This document shows, piece by piece, positions 1 through 6,335 of a stretch of 25,403 nucleotides of DNA. The notes below the pieces were generated by a model, which saw only the letters and a list, made by a program, of their open reading frames with translations, was not told the origin of the DNA and ran no database searches. Position 1 is the first letter of the stretch; each line of letters starts with the position of its first letter. The position numbers were made by a program, and so were the translations under genes. Source of the stretch: JAWVZU01 sp033722075 (GTDB lineage: Bacteria; Pseudomonadota; Gammaproteobacteria; Xanthomonadales; SZUA-38); NCBI GenBank assembly GCA_033722075.1, contig JAWVZU010000019.1, forward strand, positions 1 to 25,403. The letters are read 5' to 3'.

Positions 1-596
1 AACTCGGCCTGAGTCATCTTCGGTCCCTGGGAGTCGATATAGCTCACGGCCGATTCGGGGGCGACCGCCGACGGAGCGCCCTTGTAGCTCATTTCGCTGG
101 CCGGGGTGTCCGGGTGGGGCTGTCCCGCGGCGCGATCGGTGGGCGCCTTGCCCCCCGCCCGGGCTGAGGCGACCTCGGCAGCTGCGATCGCATCGCCATC
201 ATTACCCCACGCCCCATAGACGTAGGAGAGGATGGCAGCGATCTCGGCGTCGGACAGGTGACTCATGGGCGGCATCACCGCGTTGTAGGTCTGCCCGTTC
301 ACGGTGATCGGGCCGCTCATGCCGCCCAGCACCGTATCGATGGCCCGGCCCTGGTCCTCGAGCAGGTAATCCGCGCCGGCCAGCGGCGGGAATGCGCCCG
401 GCAGCCCCTGCCCGTTGGGCTGGTGACACCCGGAACAGTGCGCCTGGTAAAGCGCCTGCCCGTCGAGACTCTTCGCCCCGGCCACCTCGGCCTGGTGGAC
501 CTGAGGATCGCTTGCGGACGTCGATTGGGCCTGGGCGAGTCCACCGATGGCGAGGCCCAGGGCCAGCCCGATGGCAGTCATTGGTCGATGGTTCAT
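1..596 (-). CDS. nirS: Cytochrome cd1 nitrite reductase NirS with extra N-terminal cytochrome c domain (partial, 5' end)
   Basis: Periplasmic respiratory nitrite reductase reducing nitrite to nitric oxide. Only the first 198 residues are in the window; the C-terminal part lies beyond position 1. Seen: a signal peptide (residues 1-23, ending AQA), then a class I cytochrome c domain with haem motif CSGCH at residues 54-58 and a likely Met ligand in MPPMSHLSD (108-116). After a Gly/Ala/Pro-rich linker, residues 169-198 (SYKGAPSAV, then GPKMTQAE) resemble from memory the mature N-terminus of Pseudomonas NirS, just ahead of its own haem-c motif. The inferred protein has an additional cytochrome c module fused in front of a standard NirS. 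ATG at 596 is preceded by GGGAGAAG. The haem-c and d1 domains of NirS proper are not visible, so the name rests on the short match and on the adjacent nor genes. A different multihaem fusion remains possible. Confidence 0.75.
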   Translation of the reverse strand, partial: MNHRPMTAIGLALGLAIGGLAQAQSTSASDPQVHQAEVAGAKSLDGQALYQAHCSGCHQPNGQGLPGAFPPLAGADYLLEDQGRAIDTVLGGMSGPITVNGQTYNAVMPPMSHLSDAEIAAILSYVYGAWGNDGDAIAAAEVASARAGGKAPTDRAAGQPHPDTPASEMSYKGAPSAVAPESAVSYIDSQGPKMTQAE

Positions 597-630
597 ATTG
601 CTTCTCCCACTATGATTCGATGCTGTCTTG

Positions 631-673
631 ACGATAGCGCCGGCCCGTGCCGGACCGCCTTGACGATCGTCAA
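631..673 (-). promoter_or_regulatory. FNR/DNR-type operator and promoter of nirS
   Basis: TTGACGATCGTCAA at 660-673 is a perfect 14-bp palindrome of the TTGAY-N4-RTCAA class bound by FNR, ANR, DNR and NNR regulators. On the minus strand a -10-like TATCGT (631-636) starts 30.5 bp from the palindrome centre. That is the geometry of a class II activator centred near -41.5, giving a start site near 625 and a leader of about 30 nt before the nirS ATG. The nonamer CTTGACGAT recurs at 627-635, exactly 32 bp from its copy at 659-667. Confidence 0.7.
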
Positions 674-676
674 GTC

Positions 677-2827
677 CTACCAGTTCAATTCGATACTTGC
701 TGCAAAGTGGCGCCCCGGCTGCGAGAGCAGCGGCAGGGTCGGATCGCCCGGCGCCAGGCCACGCACGCCCTGCCATTTCCAGTGCGCCTTGTCGAAGGCG
801 TTGAACAGGCCGGCACCGACCTGCAGGCCGGGCCGCGGAGTCCATTGGGCGAGCAGATCCACCGTGCCGTAGCCTGCCGGGACGAACTGTGCCTCGGGAT
901 CCTCCACCTCGTCCTTGGGACGGCCCGCATTGACGATCAGATCCGTGCTCCAGCGGCCGTCCGCGCTTGCCCAGCCCAGCCCCAGAACCGCCTCTGCCGG
1001 GTCCAGGCCGGCCAGGGGCGCACCGGTCTGCTCGTTCTCTCCGTCCGCCCAGAAGGCGGAGCCGTAGAACGCCAATCCCTCCGCCCAGGCGGAAAGATCG
1101 CGTCGATAGCGGATCTCCACGCCGTAGATCCTGGCGTCCGTCACGTTGCGCGACTGGAAGATCAGCGTTCCGGTGGACGGATCGGGGCCGAGATTCACCT
1201 TGGTCTCGATGAAGTCGCTGTAGTCGTTGTGGAAGGCGACCAGCTCCAGCGACTGGAGCCGCGACCGGTAGCGCAGGCCGAGTTCGATGCTGTCGGAGGT
1301 CTCGGGCACCAGGTCCGGGTTGGGTATTGCCCGGATGTTGAACAGGGGGATGTCCAGCCCGATGTTGGCGTCCTCGAACGGGGGCGCACGAAAGCCGCGC
1401 GCATATTGAGCAAAGAGATTGACCCGGTCGGACAGGTCATAGAGCAACCCCAGCCTCGGTGTTACCTCGTCGGCATCCAGCGCCACGACTTCGGCATCCG
1501 GGTTGTCCTCCCGATAGATCGGGTCCGGCTCCGGATCGAGACTGTAGCGCTCGTAACGCAGCGCGGGAATCAGCGTCAGCCGCCCCAGTTCGATTTCGTC
1601 CTGCAGCCACAAGGCCGCTTCCTCAGTGTCCGAGTTGGGAAAATCCCGGACGGGAAAATCCTCTCCGAGAATGCTCGTCGATGGATTTGCGCCGGCCAGA
1701 TCCATCTGGAGCGCATTGCGAAGCTCGGATGTGTCGGTCACCTGGTAATCGATGCCGTAGCCCAGGCGATGACTTCCGCCCAGGGCCTGGAAAGACCGAA
1801 AGAACTGGGCCTCGAAGCCACGGGTGCGCTGCTCGTAGAGAAAGCGCCTTTCCCGGCGCGTATCGCTGGCAGCCCGTTCCTCGATCGTGAACTGATCCGT
1901 GTCGCTATCCTGATAGTAGATGGACAGGCGACCTTCATCGGCCCAGCCGGCGGCTGGCGCGAAGTCATAGTGAAGGCCCGCGCGGGTCCGATCCTGTGCG
2001 TCGTCGCCGGTCAGCAGCGTGGTCCGCCTGAAACGACCGGCTCCCAGAATGGAGCGGATATCCGATTGGCGTTCGATGCGCGTTCCCGAGGCGGTCATCG
2101 TGAGCTGACCCAACGTCCCGACCGGCACCTCCAGCTTGCCAAGGGCGGCCGACTGGCGAGCCCTGATCAGATCCTCCGGCCCCGAAGAGACCGAATGATC
2201 GAACTGGTCACCGTCGCGGTAGACGACCCCGCCCAGCCATGAGTAGCGATCACCGCTGCGGGCAGCCAGGACGCTGGCGAAGGCACTCTGGTCAGCACCG
2301 CTGTAGCCGCTGCGCAGCCGCCAGGCCTGATCACCGCCGGCGGCATGGGTCAGGTCTTCGGGATTCCAGGTGTGGAACGCGGCAATCCCGCCAATGGCGT
2401 CACTGCCATACAGGGTCGATGCCGGACCGCGGAGGATCTCCACCCGCTGGATGAACTCCGGGTCGATCAATGCGCGTCCGGCGCTCGAGAAGCTGCCGAT
2501 ATCGAAATGATCGCCCAGCGGCACACCGTCAATTTCAATGGCCACTCGATTGCCGCCGATGCCCCGGATATTGAAGCCGTCCAGCCCGAAGCGGGTACCG
2601 GCGGTCTCGGCACTGAAACCGACCTCGTAGCGGGCCAGGTCGCCGATGGAGCGGACCTGCTCCCGATCCATCCTCGATGCATCGACGACAGTGACCAGTC
2701 CGGCGACCGAACTGACCGGGCGCGGCGTGCGCGTGGCAACGACCACTACCGGCTCAAGTTGCGCCGGCTCCGGCACATCGGCTGGGTTGGCCGCCAAGGC
2801 GGCCAGGAAAATGAGTGTGTAGTTCAC
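677..2827 (-). CDS. TonB-dependent outer-membrane receptor, haem/haemoglobin type
   Basis: A 716-residue gated beta-barrel for energised uptake across the outer membrane. Seen: a short hydrophobic N-terminus, a TonB box region (EPVVVVATRTP, residues 25-35), and a plug domain with GFNIRGIGGNRVAIEIDGV and VEILRGPASTLYGSDAIGG. The long barrel ends in aromatic Trp. FRAPPF followed by NPDLVPET at about residues 478-505 resembles the FRAP/NPNL boxes of haem receptors (TIGR01785/01786-like). The histidine usually found between those boxes in haem receptors is absent. The start is GTG at 2827 behind a good AAGGAG. The presumed signal peptide has no Lys or Arg before its hydrophobic stretch. Placement between nirS and a cytochrome gene, with its own FNR/DNR-like site, suggests haem or metal supply for denitrification enzymes. 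The ligand is inferred; copper uptake is the main alternative. Confidence 0.85.
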   Translation of the reverse strand: MNYTLIFLAALAANPADVPEPAQLEPVVVVATRTPRPVSSVAGLVTVVDASRMDREQVRSIGDLARYEVGFSAETAGTRFGLDGFNIRGIGGNRVAIEIDGVPLGDHFDIGSFSSAGRALIDPEFIQRVEILRGPASTLYGSDAIGGIAAFHTWNPEDLTHAAGGDQAWRLRSGYSGADQSAFASVLAARSGDRYSWLGGVVYRDGDQFDHSVSSGPEDLIRARQSAALGKLEVPVGTLGQLTMTASGTRIERQSDIRSILGAGRFRRTTLLTGDDAQDRTRAGLHYDFAPAAGWADEGRLSIYYQDSDTDQFTIEERAASDTRRERRFLYEQRTRGFEAQFFRSFQALGGSHRLGYGIDYQVTDTSELRNALQMDLAGANPSTSILGEDFPVRDFPNSDTEEAALWLQDEIELGRLTLIPALRYERYSLDPEPDPIYREDNPDAEVVALDADEVTPRLGLLYDLSDRVNLFAQYARGFRAPPFEDANIGLDIPLFNIRAIPNPDLVPETSDSIELGLRYRSRLQSLELVAFHNDYSDFIETKVNLGPDPSTGTLIFQSRNVTDARIYGVEIRYRRDLSAWAEGLAFYGSAFWADGENEQTGAPLAGLDPAEAVLGLGWASADGRWSTDLIVNAGRPKDEVEDPEAQFVPAGYGTVDLLAQWTPRPGLQVGAGLFNAFDKAHWKWQGVRGLAPGDPTLPLLSQPGRHFAASIELNW

Positions 2828-2860
2828 CGAAAATCTCCTTGTTGCCCCGTTTCGGTTACG

Positions 2861-2902
2861 AGCCTAGAAGGCAACACCGAAGGTGGCCATGACCTGGGTC
2901 AA
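2861..2902 (-). promoter_or_regulatory. FNR/DNR-like site and -10 of the TonB receptor gene
   Basis: Read on the minus strand, 2889-2902 is TTGACCCAGGTCAT, one base from the TTGAC-N4-GTCAA palindrome found before nirS. A -10-like TAGGCT at 2861-2866 begins 29.5 bp from its centre, nearly the same spacing as at the nirS and norC promoters. The predicted start near 2854 leaves a 27-nt leader containing AAGGAG before the GTG. Confidence 0.55.
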
Positions 2903-2931
2903 GGCCACCGCGATACCGGATGGGGTGGGGG

Positions 2932-3549
2932 CTACGGTTCGAGCGTATTGATGAACGCGACCACGTTGTGCATGGCATTTTCGTCGAGCGTCTGCGCCAT
3001 GGGGGCCATCTGCTGACCGTAGGTGTCCTTGGGGTTCTTGCCCCGCACTCCGGTCTTGAAGTTCTTCAGCTGCACCACCTGGTACCAGTCGCTCAAGCCT
3101 GCCAGGGGCGGCGCGTTCAGGGACTCGTTGCCCTGCGCCTTGTCGCCGTGGCAGGCGGCACAGGGTTGGTAGGCGGAACGGCCGGCGTCGGCGTCACCCG
3201 ACACGGTCGGCTTCAGTTCCGCGGGCGACAGCCCTTCGATATAGGCCGCAACGTCCGCGATCTGTTGATCGGATTCCAGCGCAAGCGCCATCTGCGCCAT
3301 GGTGATCCCGGGTGGATGGGCCGGGTCGGTCCCGCGTATTCCGTCCCGGTAGTTGCGGAGCTGGCGGCTCACGTACCAGGCCGGCAGCGCCGCGACCGCG
3401 GGCGCGTTGACCAGTTCATTGCCTTCTCCCCGGAAACCGTGGCATCCGGCGCAGACCTTGTAGGCATCCTCTCCCGGATCCGCCGCAGTGGAAATGGCCG
3501 GAGACAGGAGCATCGCAGACAACAGCAACGTTCGAGTGATCTTGTTCAT
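2932..3549 (-). CDS. Dihaem cytochrome c4-type periplasmic electron carrier
   Basis: A 205-residue exported cytochrome. Seen: a signal peptide (residues 1-22, ending STA) and two similar halves, each with a CxxCH haem site (CAGCH at 33-37, CAACH at 130-134). In both halves the haem motif is followed by a GN-E-LNAP-like segment, a WY..QL-NF/Y-G-RG segment and a Met-containing TMAQM or MAPMAQ segment for the axial ligand. This is the cytochrome c4 family plan (about 190-210 residues). It probably passes electrons from the bc1 complex to NirS or NorC, as cytochromes c4 and c551 do in denitrifiers; the partner is inferred from position. ATG at 3549 is preferred although no Shine-Dalgarno is visible; an in-frame TTG at 3558 would overlap the predicted -10 element. 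The promoter geometry predicts a near-leaderless message. Confidence 0.85.
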   Translation of the reverse strand: MNKITRTLLLSAMLLSPAISTAADPGEDAYKVCAGCHGFRGEGNELVNAPAVAALPAWYVSRQLRNYRDGIRGTDPAHPPGITMAQMALALESDQQIADVAAYIEGLSPAELKPTVSGDADAGRSAYQPCAACHGDKAQGNESLNAPPLAGLSDWYQVVQLKNFKTGVRGKNPKDTYGQQMAPMAQTLDENAMHNVVAFINTLEP

Positions 3550-3556
3550 GGCCGGC

Positions 3557-3628
3557 AAGTTAGCCCGTTGCGCTCACCCGTGGCCTTGATCTTCGTCAAG
3601 GCGCCCACGCGGGAACGACTCCTAGACT
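3557..3628. promoter_or_regulatory. Bidirectional FNR/DNR-type promoter between cytochrome c4 and norCB
   Basis: TTGATCTTCGTCAA (3586-3599) is a hybrid FNR/DNR box of the kind seen in DNR-controlled nor and nir promoters of pseudomonads. On the plus strand a -10-like TAGACT (3623-3628) starts 30.5 bp from the centre. On the minus strand TAACTT (3557-3562) also starts 30.5 bp from the centre. One bound dimer could therefore serve as a class II activator in both directions. Predicted starts are near 3634 on plus and 3550-3551 on minus. Confidence 0.65.
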
Positions 3629-3657
3629 CGATGCAATCCAAAGACCGGCAAACCACC

Positions 3658-3999
3658 ATGACCGAACCCCTGGGACTGCAAGCGATCCTCATCGGCGCCA
3701 TGTCGGGCGCCGGTATCGTCATGTTCGGGGCCTGCTACGCGCTGTTCTTTGCCCTGGGTCGCCTGAACCGGAGTCGAATGTACGAGCTGGCCGGCCTGGC
3801 CGGCTATGCCCTGTTGGCAGTCTGCTGCTACGGGCTGGTCCGATCGCTTGAGCTCGAGGGTTTCTGGATCGCGGTGGTGGCCGTGATGCTCATCGGCTAT
3901 TTCGTCGCCCCCCGAGCCATCTGGCACCTGTGCGTGGGAACCCACGGCGAGGCCACCGAACCGGTCGAACCCCCCCTGAATACGAGGCTGGCACCATGA
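3658..3999 (+). CDS. Small three-helix membrane protein preceding norC
   Basis: A 113-residue inner-membrane protein of no family I can name. Three hydrophobic segments are visible at about residues 6-32, 42-62 and 67-88, followed by a short hydrophilic tail rich in Glu and Pro. Its TGA overlaps the norC ATG (ATGA at 3996-3999), so the two are translationally coupled and probably made together. An assembly or accessory role for nitric oxide reductase, analogous to NorE or NorF, is a guess from position; I see no sequence match to either. ATG at 3658 is chosen over the in-frame ATG at 3631 because the latter falls at or before the predicted transcription start. Neither has a strong ribosome-binding site. 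Confidence 0.7.
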   Translation: MTEPLGLQAILIGAMSGAGIVMFGACYALFFALGRLNRSRMYELAGLAGYALLAVCCYGLVRSLELEGFWIAVVAVMLIGYFVAPRAIWHLCVGTHGEATEPVEPPLNTRLAP

Positions 4000-4598
4000 A
4001 CGAAACACCCTGGTGGTCTTCCGAATCGGCGTGGCGCAAGGCCGCCATCTGGATCACTTCCGGCATGCTGGTCATCCTGATACTGCTGACCTTCGATACC
4101 GTGCGCCAGATCACCGCCGGCTCCGAGCGGGTGCCCGGCTATGGCGTGATCAACCACAAGATCTTCTATGAATACAACGCCGATCGCGGCTACCAGACCC
4201 CGCGAATCGGACCGGAAGCACCCCTGTTCGGCGAGCGTCTGGACGAGGCCGCGGCCGAGGAACTGGTGACGCTCGGAAAGCTGACCGTGCAGGCCAAGAA
4301 CTGCATGAACTGCCATACGTTGCTGGGGAACGGCGCCTACTACGCGCCCGATCTCACCAAGGCCTGGCTGGATCCGGGCTGGATAGATGAGAGCCTCCGG
4401 GAAGATCTGATGGTCGCCTTCCTGCAGAATCCAGCCGCCAATGCCCGGACTTTCGGGAGCAACCGCCGCATGCCGGACCTCGGCATCACGGAACAGGAAG
4501 CCCGCGGCATCGTCGCCTTCCTCAAGTGGATGTCGTCCATCGACACGAATGGCTTTCCGCGCGGTTTCACGCCGCTGGATCAGGAGGATGAACAATGA
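3996..4598 (+). CDS. norC: Nitric oxide reductase subunit C (membrane-anchored cytochrome c)
   Basis: The cytochrome c subunit of cNOR, which passes electrons from periplasmic carriers to NorB for reduction of two NO to N2O. It has 200 residues. Seen: a single N-terminal membrane anchor (about residues 16-33) and then a periplasmic domain with the haem motif CMNCH at 103-107 followed by TLLGNGAYYAPDLTKAW, typical of NorC. The probable Met ligand lies in NRRMPDLG (residue 159). Its start overlaps the preceding small membrane protein by ATGA, and its stop overlaps norB in the same way, which suggests stoichiometric translation of a three-gene unit. A GAGG lies upstream of the ATG at 3996. Confidence 0.95.
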   Translation: MNETPWWSSESAWRKAAIWITSGMLVILILLTFDTVRQITAGSERVPGYGVINHKIFYEYNADRGYQTPRIGPEAPLFGERLDEAAAEELVTLGKLTVQAKNCMNCHTLLGNGAYYAPDLTKAWLDPGWIDESLREDLMVAFLQNPAANARTFGSNRRMPDLGITEQEARGIVAFLKWMSSIDTNGFPRGFTPLDQEDEQ

Positions 4599-6043
4599 GC
4601 GCCAGTGAAGCCCAAGCCGGGAAACTCAATGCGGGCCAGCGGGTCGCGATGCACTACTTCGTGGCCGCCATGGCGCTGTTCGGCGCACAGATCCTCTTCG
4701 GCCTGATCGCCGGACTGCAATTTCTCCATCCGGATCTGTTCTACAACCAGCTGGACTTCAACGTCGCTCGCATGGTGCACATCAACGCCATGGTGGTGTG
4801 GATGTTGTTCGGTTTCATGGGATCGGTGTACTGGCTGGTCGAGGACGAATCCGGCCGGGAACTGGTCGGCGCCAAGCTGGCCCTGATCAACTTCTGGGTC
4901 CTTACCTCGGCCGTGGCCGTGGTGGTCGTCGTCTACCTGTTCGTTCAGATCGGCGCCGGCGAGAAAGCCTCGATCTGGCTGATCAACGAGGGTCGGGAAT
5001 ATATCGAGGCGCCGCGCTGGGCCGACATCGGCATCGTCGTCTGCGTCCTGATCTTCTTCTACAACATCGCTGCGACATTCATGAAGGGTCGCTGGAGCGG
5101 CATTTCCGGCGTGCTGGTTTTGGACCTGGTCGCCCTCGCGGGGCTCTACACGGCCGGAATGTACTTCACGCCCAACGTGTCCGTAGACCAGCATTGGTGG
5201 TGGTGGGTCATCCACCTGTGGGTAGAGGCCACCTGGGAAGTGCTGGTCGGCTGCATCATGGCCTGGGGTCTGATCAAGACCCTGGGCGCCAGCCGGAAGA
5301 TCGTCACCACCTGGCTCTACATCGAGGTGGCGATGATGTTCGGTTCCGGCATTCTCGGGCTGGGACATCATTATTTCTGGATCGGCACGCCAGAGTACTG
5401 GCTTTCCGTCGGCGGCTTTTTCTCAGCGCTGGAACCGATTCCGCTGGTTGCCATGGTCGTTCACGCCGTCTATGACGCCGGCCGGCACGGCTTCAAGAGT
5501 TCCAATCATCCGGCCCTGGCCTGGCTCATTGCCCACGCCTTCGGGAACTTCTTCGGCGCCGGCGTCTGGGGCTTCATGCACACGCTGCCGCAGATCAATC
5601 TCTATACCCACGGGACGCAATGGACCGCGTCGCATGGCCATCTGGCGTTTTTCGGGGCCTACGCGACGATCAACATTGCGATGCTCTACATCGCCATCCA
5701 GCGATGGCGCGGCGAGGTCTGGATGTCCGGCGACCTCCCGGACGGGGGCTGGAAATGGAAGTGGGCCCTCGGCCTGCTGAACGTCGGCGTCATCGGCATG
5801 ACCATTGCCATGCTCATCGCGGGCTATGAGCAGTCCTTCATCGAACGGGCCCTCGAAGGCTCGACCTGGAGCGGCTACTTCCAGGCCCAGATGGCCACCT
5901 GGTTCAAGCAGGGGATGTTCTGGCGGATGATCTTCGGCTGGGTCACGGCGGCCGGCATCGTGATCCTGTTCTGGGATCTCCTGACCATCGGGCGTGGCGA
6001 AGAACGGCCGATCAAGGCCGTTCACGAGCCGGCGCCGGCATAA
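4595..6043 (+). CDS. norB: Nitric oxide reductase subunit B (catalytic, cNOR type)
   Basis: Integral membrane catalytic subunit of the haem-copper oxidase superfamily that reduces NO to N2O at a haem b3/FeB centre. It has 482 residues and about 12 membrane helices. All expected ligands are visible. H62 (MVHINAMVVW) and H349 bind low-spin haem b, H347 binds haem b3 (ASHGHL), and H207, H258 and H259 bind FeB. The characteristic glutamates E211 (HLWVEATWE) and E280 (FSALE) are present. Numbering nearly matches the Pseudomonas enzyme as I recall it. There is no long N-terminal quinol-oxidase extension, so it is the cytochrome-dependent form, in agreement with the coupled norC. ATG at 4595 overlaps the norC stop. 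No norD or norQ follows; they must lie elsewhere if present. Confidence 0.97.
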   Translation: MSASEAQAGKLNAGQRVAMHYFVAAMALFGAQILFGLIAGLQFLHPDLFYNQLDFNVARMVHINAMVVWMLFGFMGSVYWLVEDESGRELVGAKLALINFWVLTSAVAVVVVVYLFVQIGAGEKASIWLINEGREYIEAPRWADIGIVVCVLIFFYNIAATFMKGRWSGISGVLVLDLVALAGLYTAGMYFTPNVSVDQHWWWWVIHLWVEATWEVLVGCIMAWGLIKTLGASRKIVTTWLYIEVAMMFGSGILGLGHHYFWIGTPEYWLSVGGFFSALEPIPLVAMVVHAVYDAGRHGFKSSNHPALAWLIAHAFGNFFGAGVWGFMHTLPQINLYTHGTQWTASHGHLAFFGAYATINIAMLYIAIQRWRGEVWMSGDLPDGGWKWKWALGLLNVGVIGMTIAMLIAGYEQSFIERALEGSTWSGYFQAQMATWFKQGMFWRMIFGWVTAAGIVILFWDLLTIGRGEERPIKAVHEPAPA

Positions 6044-6066
6044 CGGAGCGACCCGTGGTCGCTCCG
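6044..6066 (+). terminator. Strong hairpin immediately after norB
   Basis: Ten-base arms CGGAGCGACC (6044-6053) and GGTCGCTCCG (6057-6066) enclose a 3-nt loop, starting directly after the norB stop codon. No U-run follows, so it is not a classical intrinsic terminator. It could end the nor transcript with Rho or protect its 3' end. Confidence 0.5.
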
Positions 6067-6335
6067 GTTAACCTGAATGTTGCACCGATTTCCGGATTTG
6101 TCGGTTCAGCTCGCGCCGTCAGATTGGCCGATCGTCCGAGAAAGCGTGGTCATTCCACGGTTTGAGGGGGATCGGACGATATGACTCGCGAGATCCAGCG
6201 ACATTTCCGCAGGATGTCGCTCCAAACCGGCCGCGGAACAAAGAGTACCTTGGCCCCGACCTGAACAACTCTTCCAATGGGTTGATCCATGGGCAGAATT
6301 TGGGGCCGTGGAGCAAAATTGGTGCAATATTCGGG
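6067..6335. other. Intergenic stretch with nested inverted repeats; no convincing gene
   Basis: No reading frame here looks like a protein. Seen: a 9-bp inverted repeat, ATCGTCCGA (6131-6139) against TCGGACGAT (6172-6180). It encloses a smaller one, CGTGG (6145-6149) against CCACG (6155-6159). The two together could fold as an extended hairpin. The block is flanked by convergent gene ends (norB and the M64 peptidase), so it may be a processed 3' region or a decayed element. I found no FNR-type box in it. Confidence 0.45.

Noticed and set aside
647..2242. Long plus-strand frame of 531 codons antisense to the TonB receptor.
   Set aside because: It is a shadow of the high-GC receptor gene: no domain, no ribosome-binding site and implausible composition, while the minus strand has clear family motifs.
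6119..6316. Minus-strand frame containing a CPWINPLEELF-like stretch that resembles the Glu motif of IS630-type transposases.
   Set aside because: The resemblance covers about a dozen residues. No upstream DDE motifs, terminal repeats or target duplications were seen, so chance is as likely as a relic.
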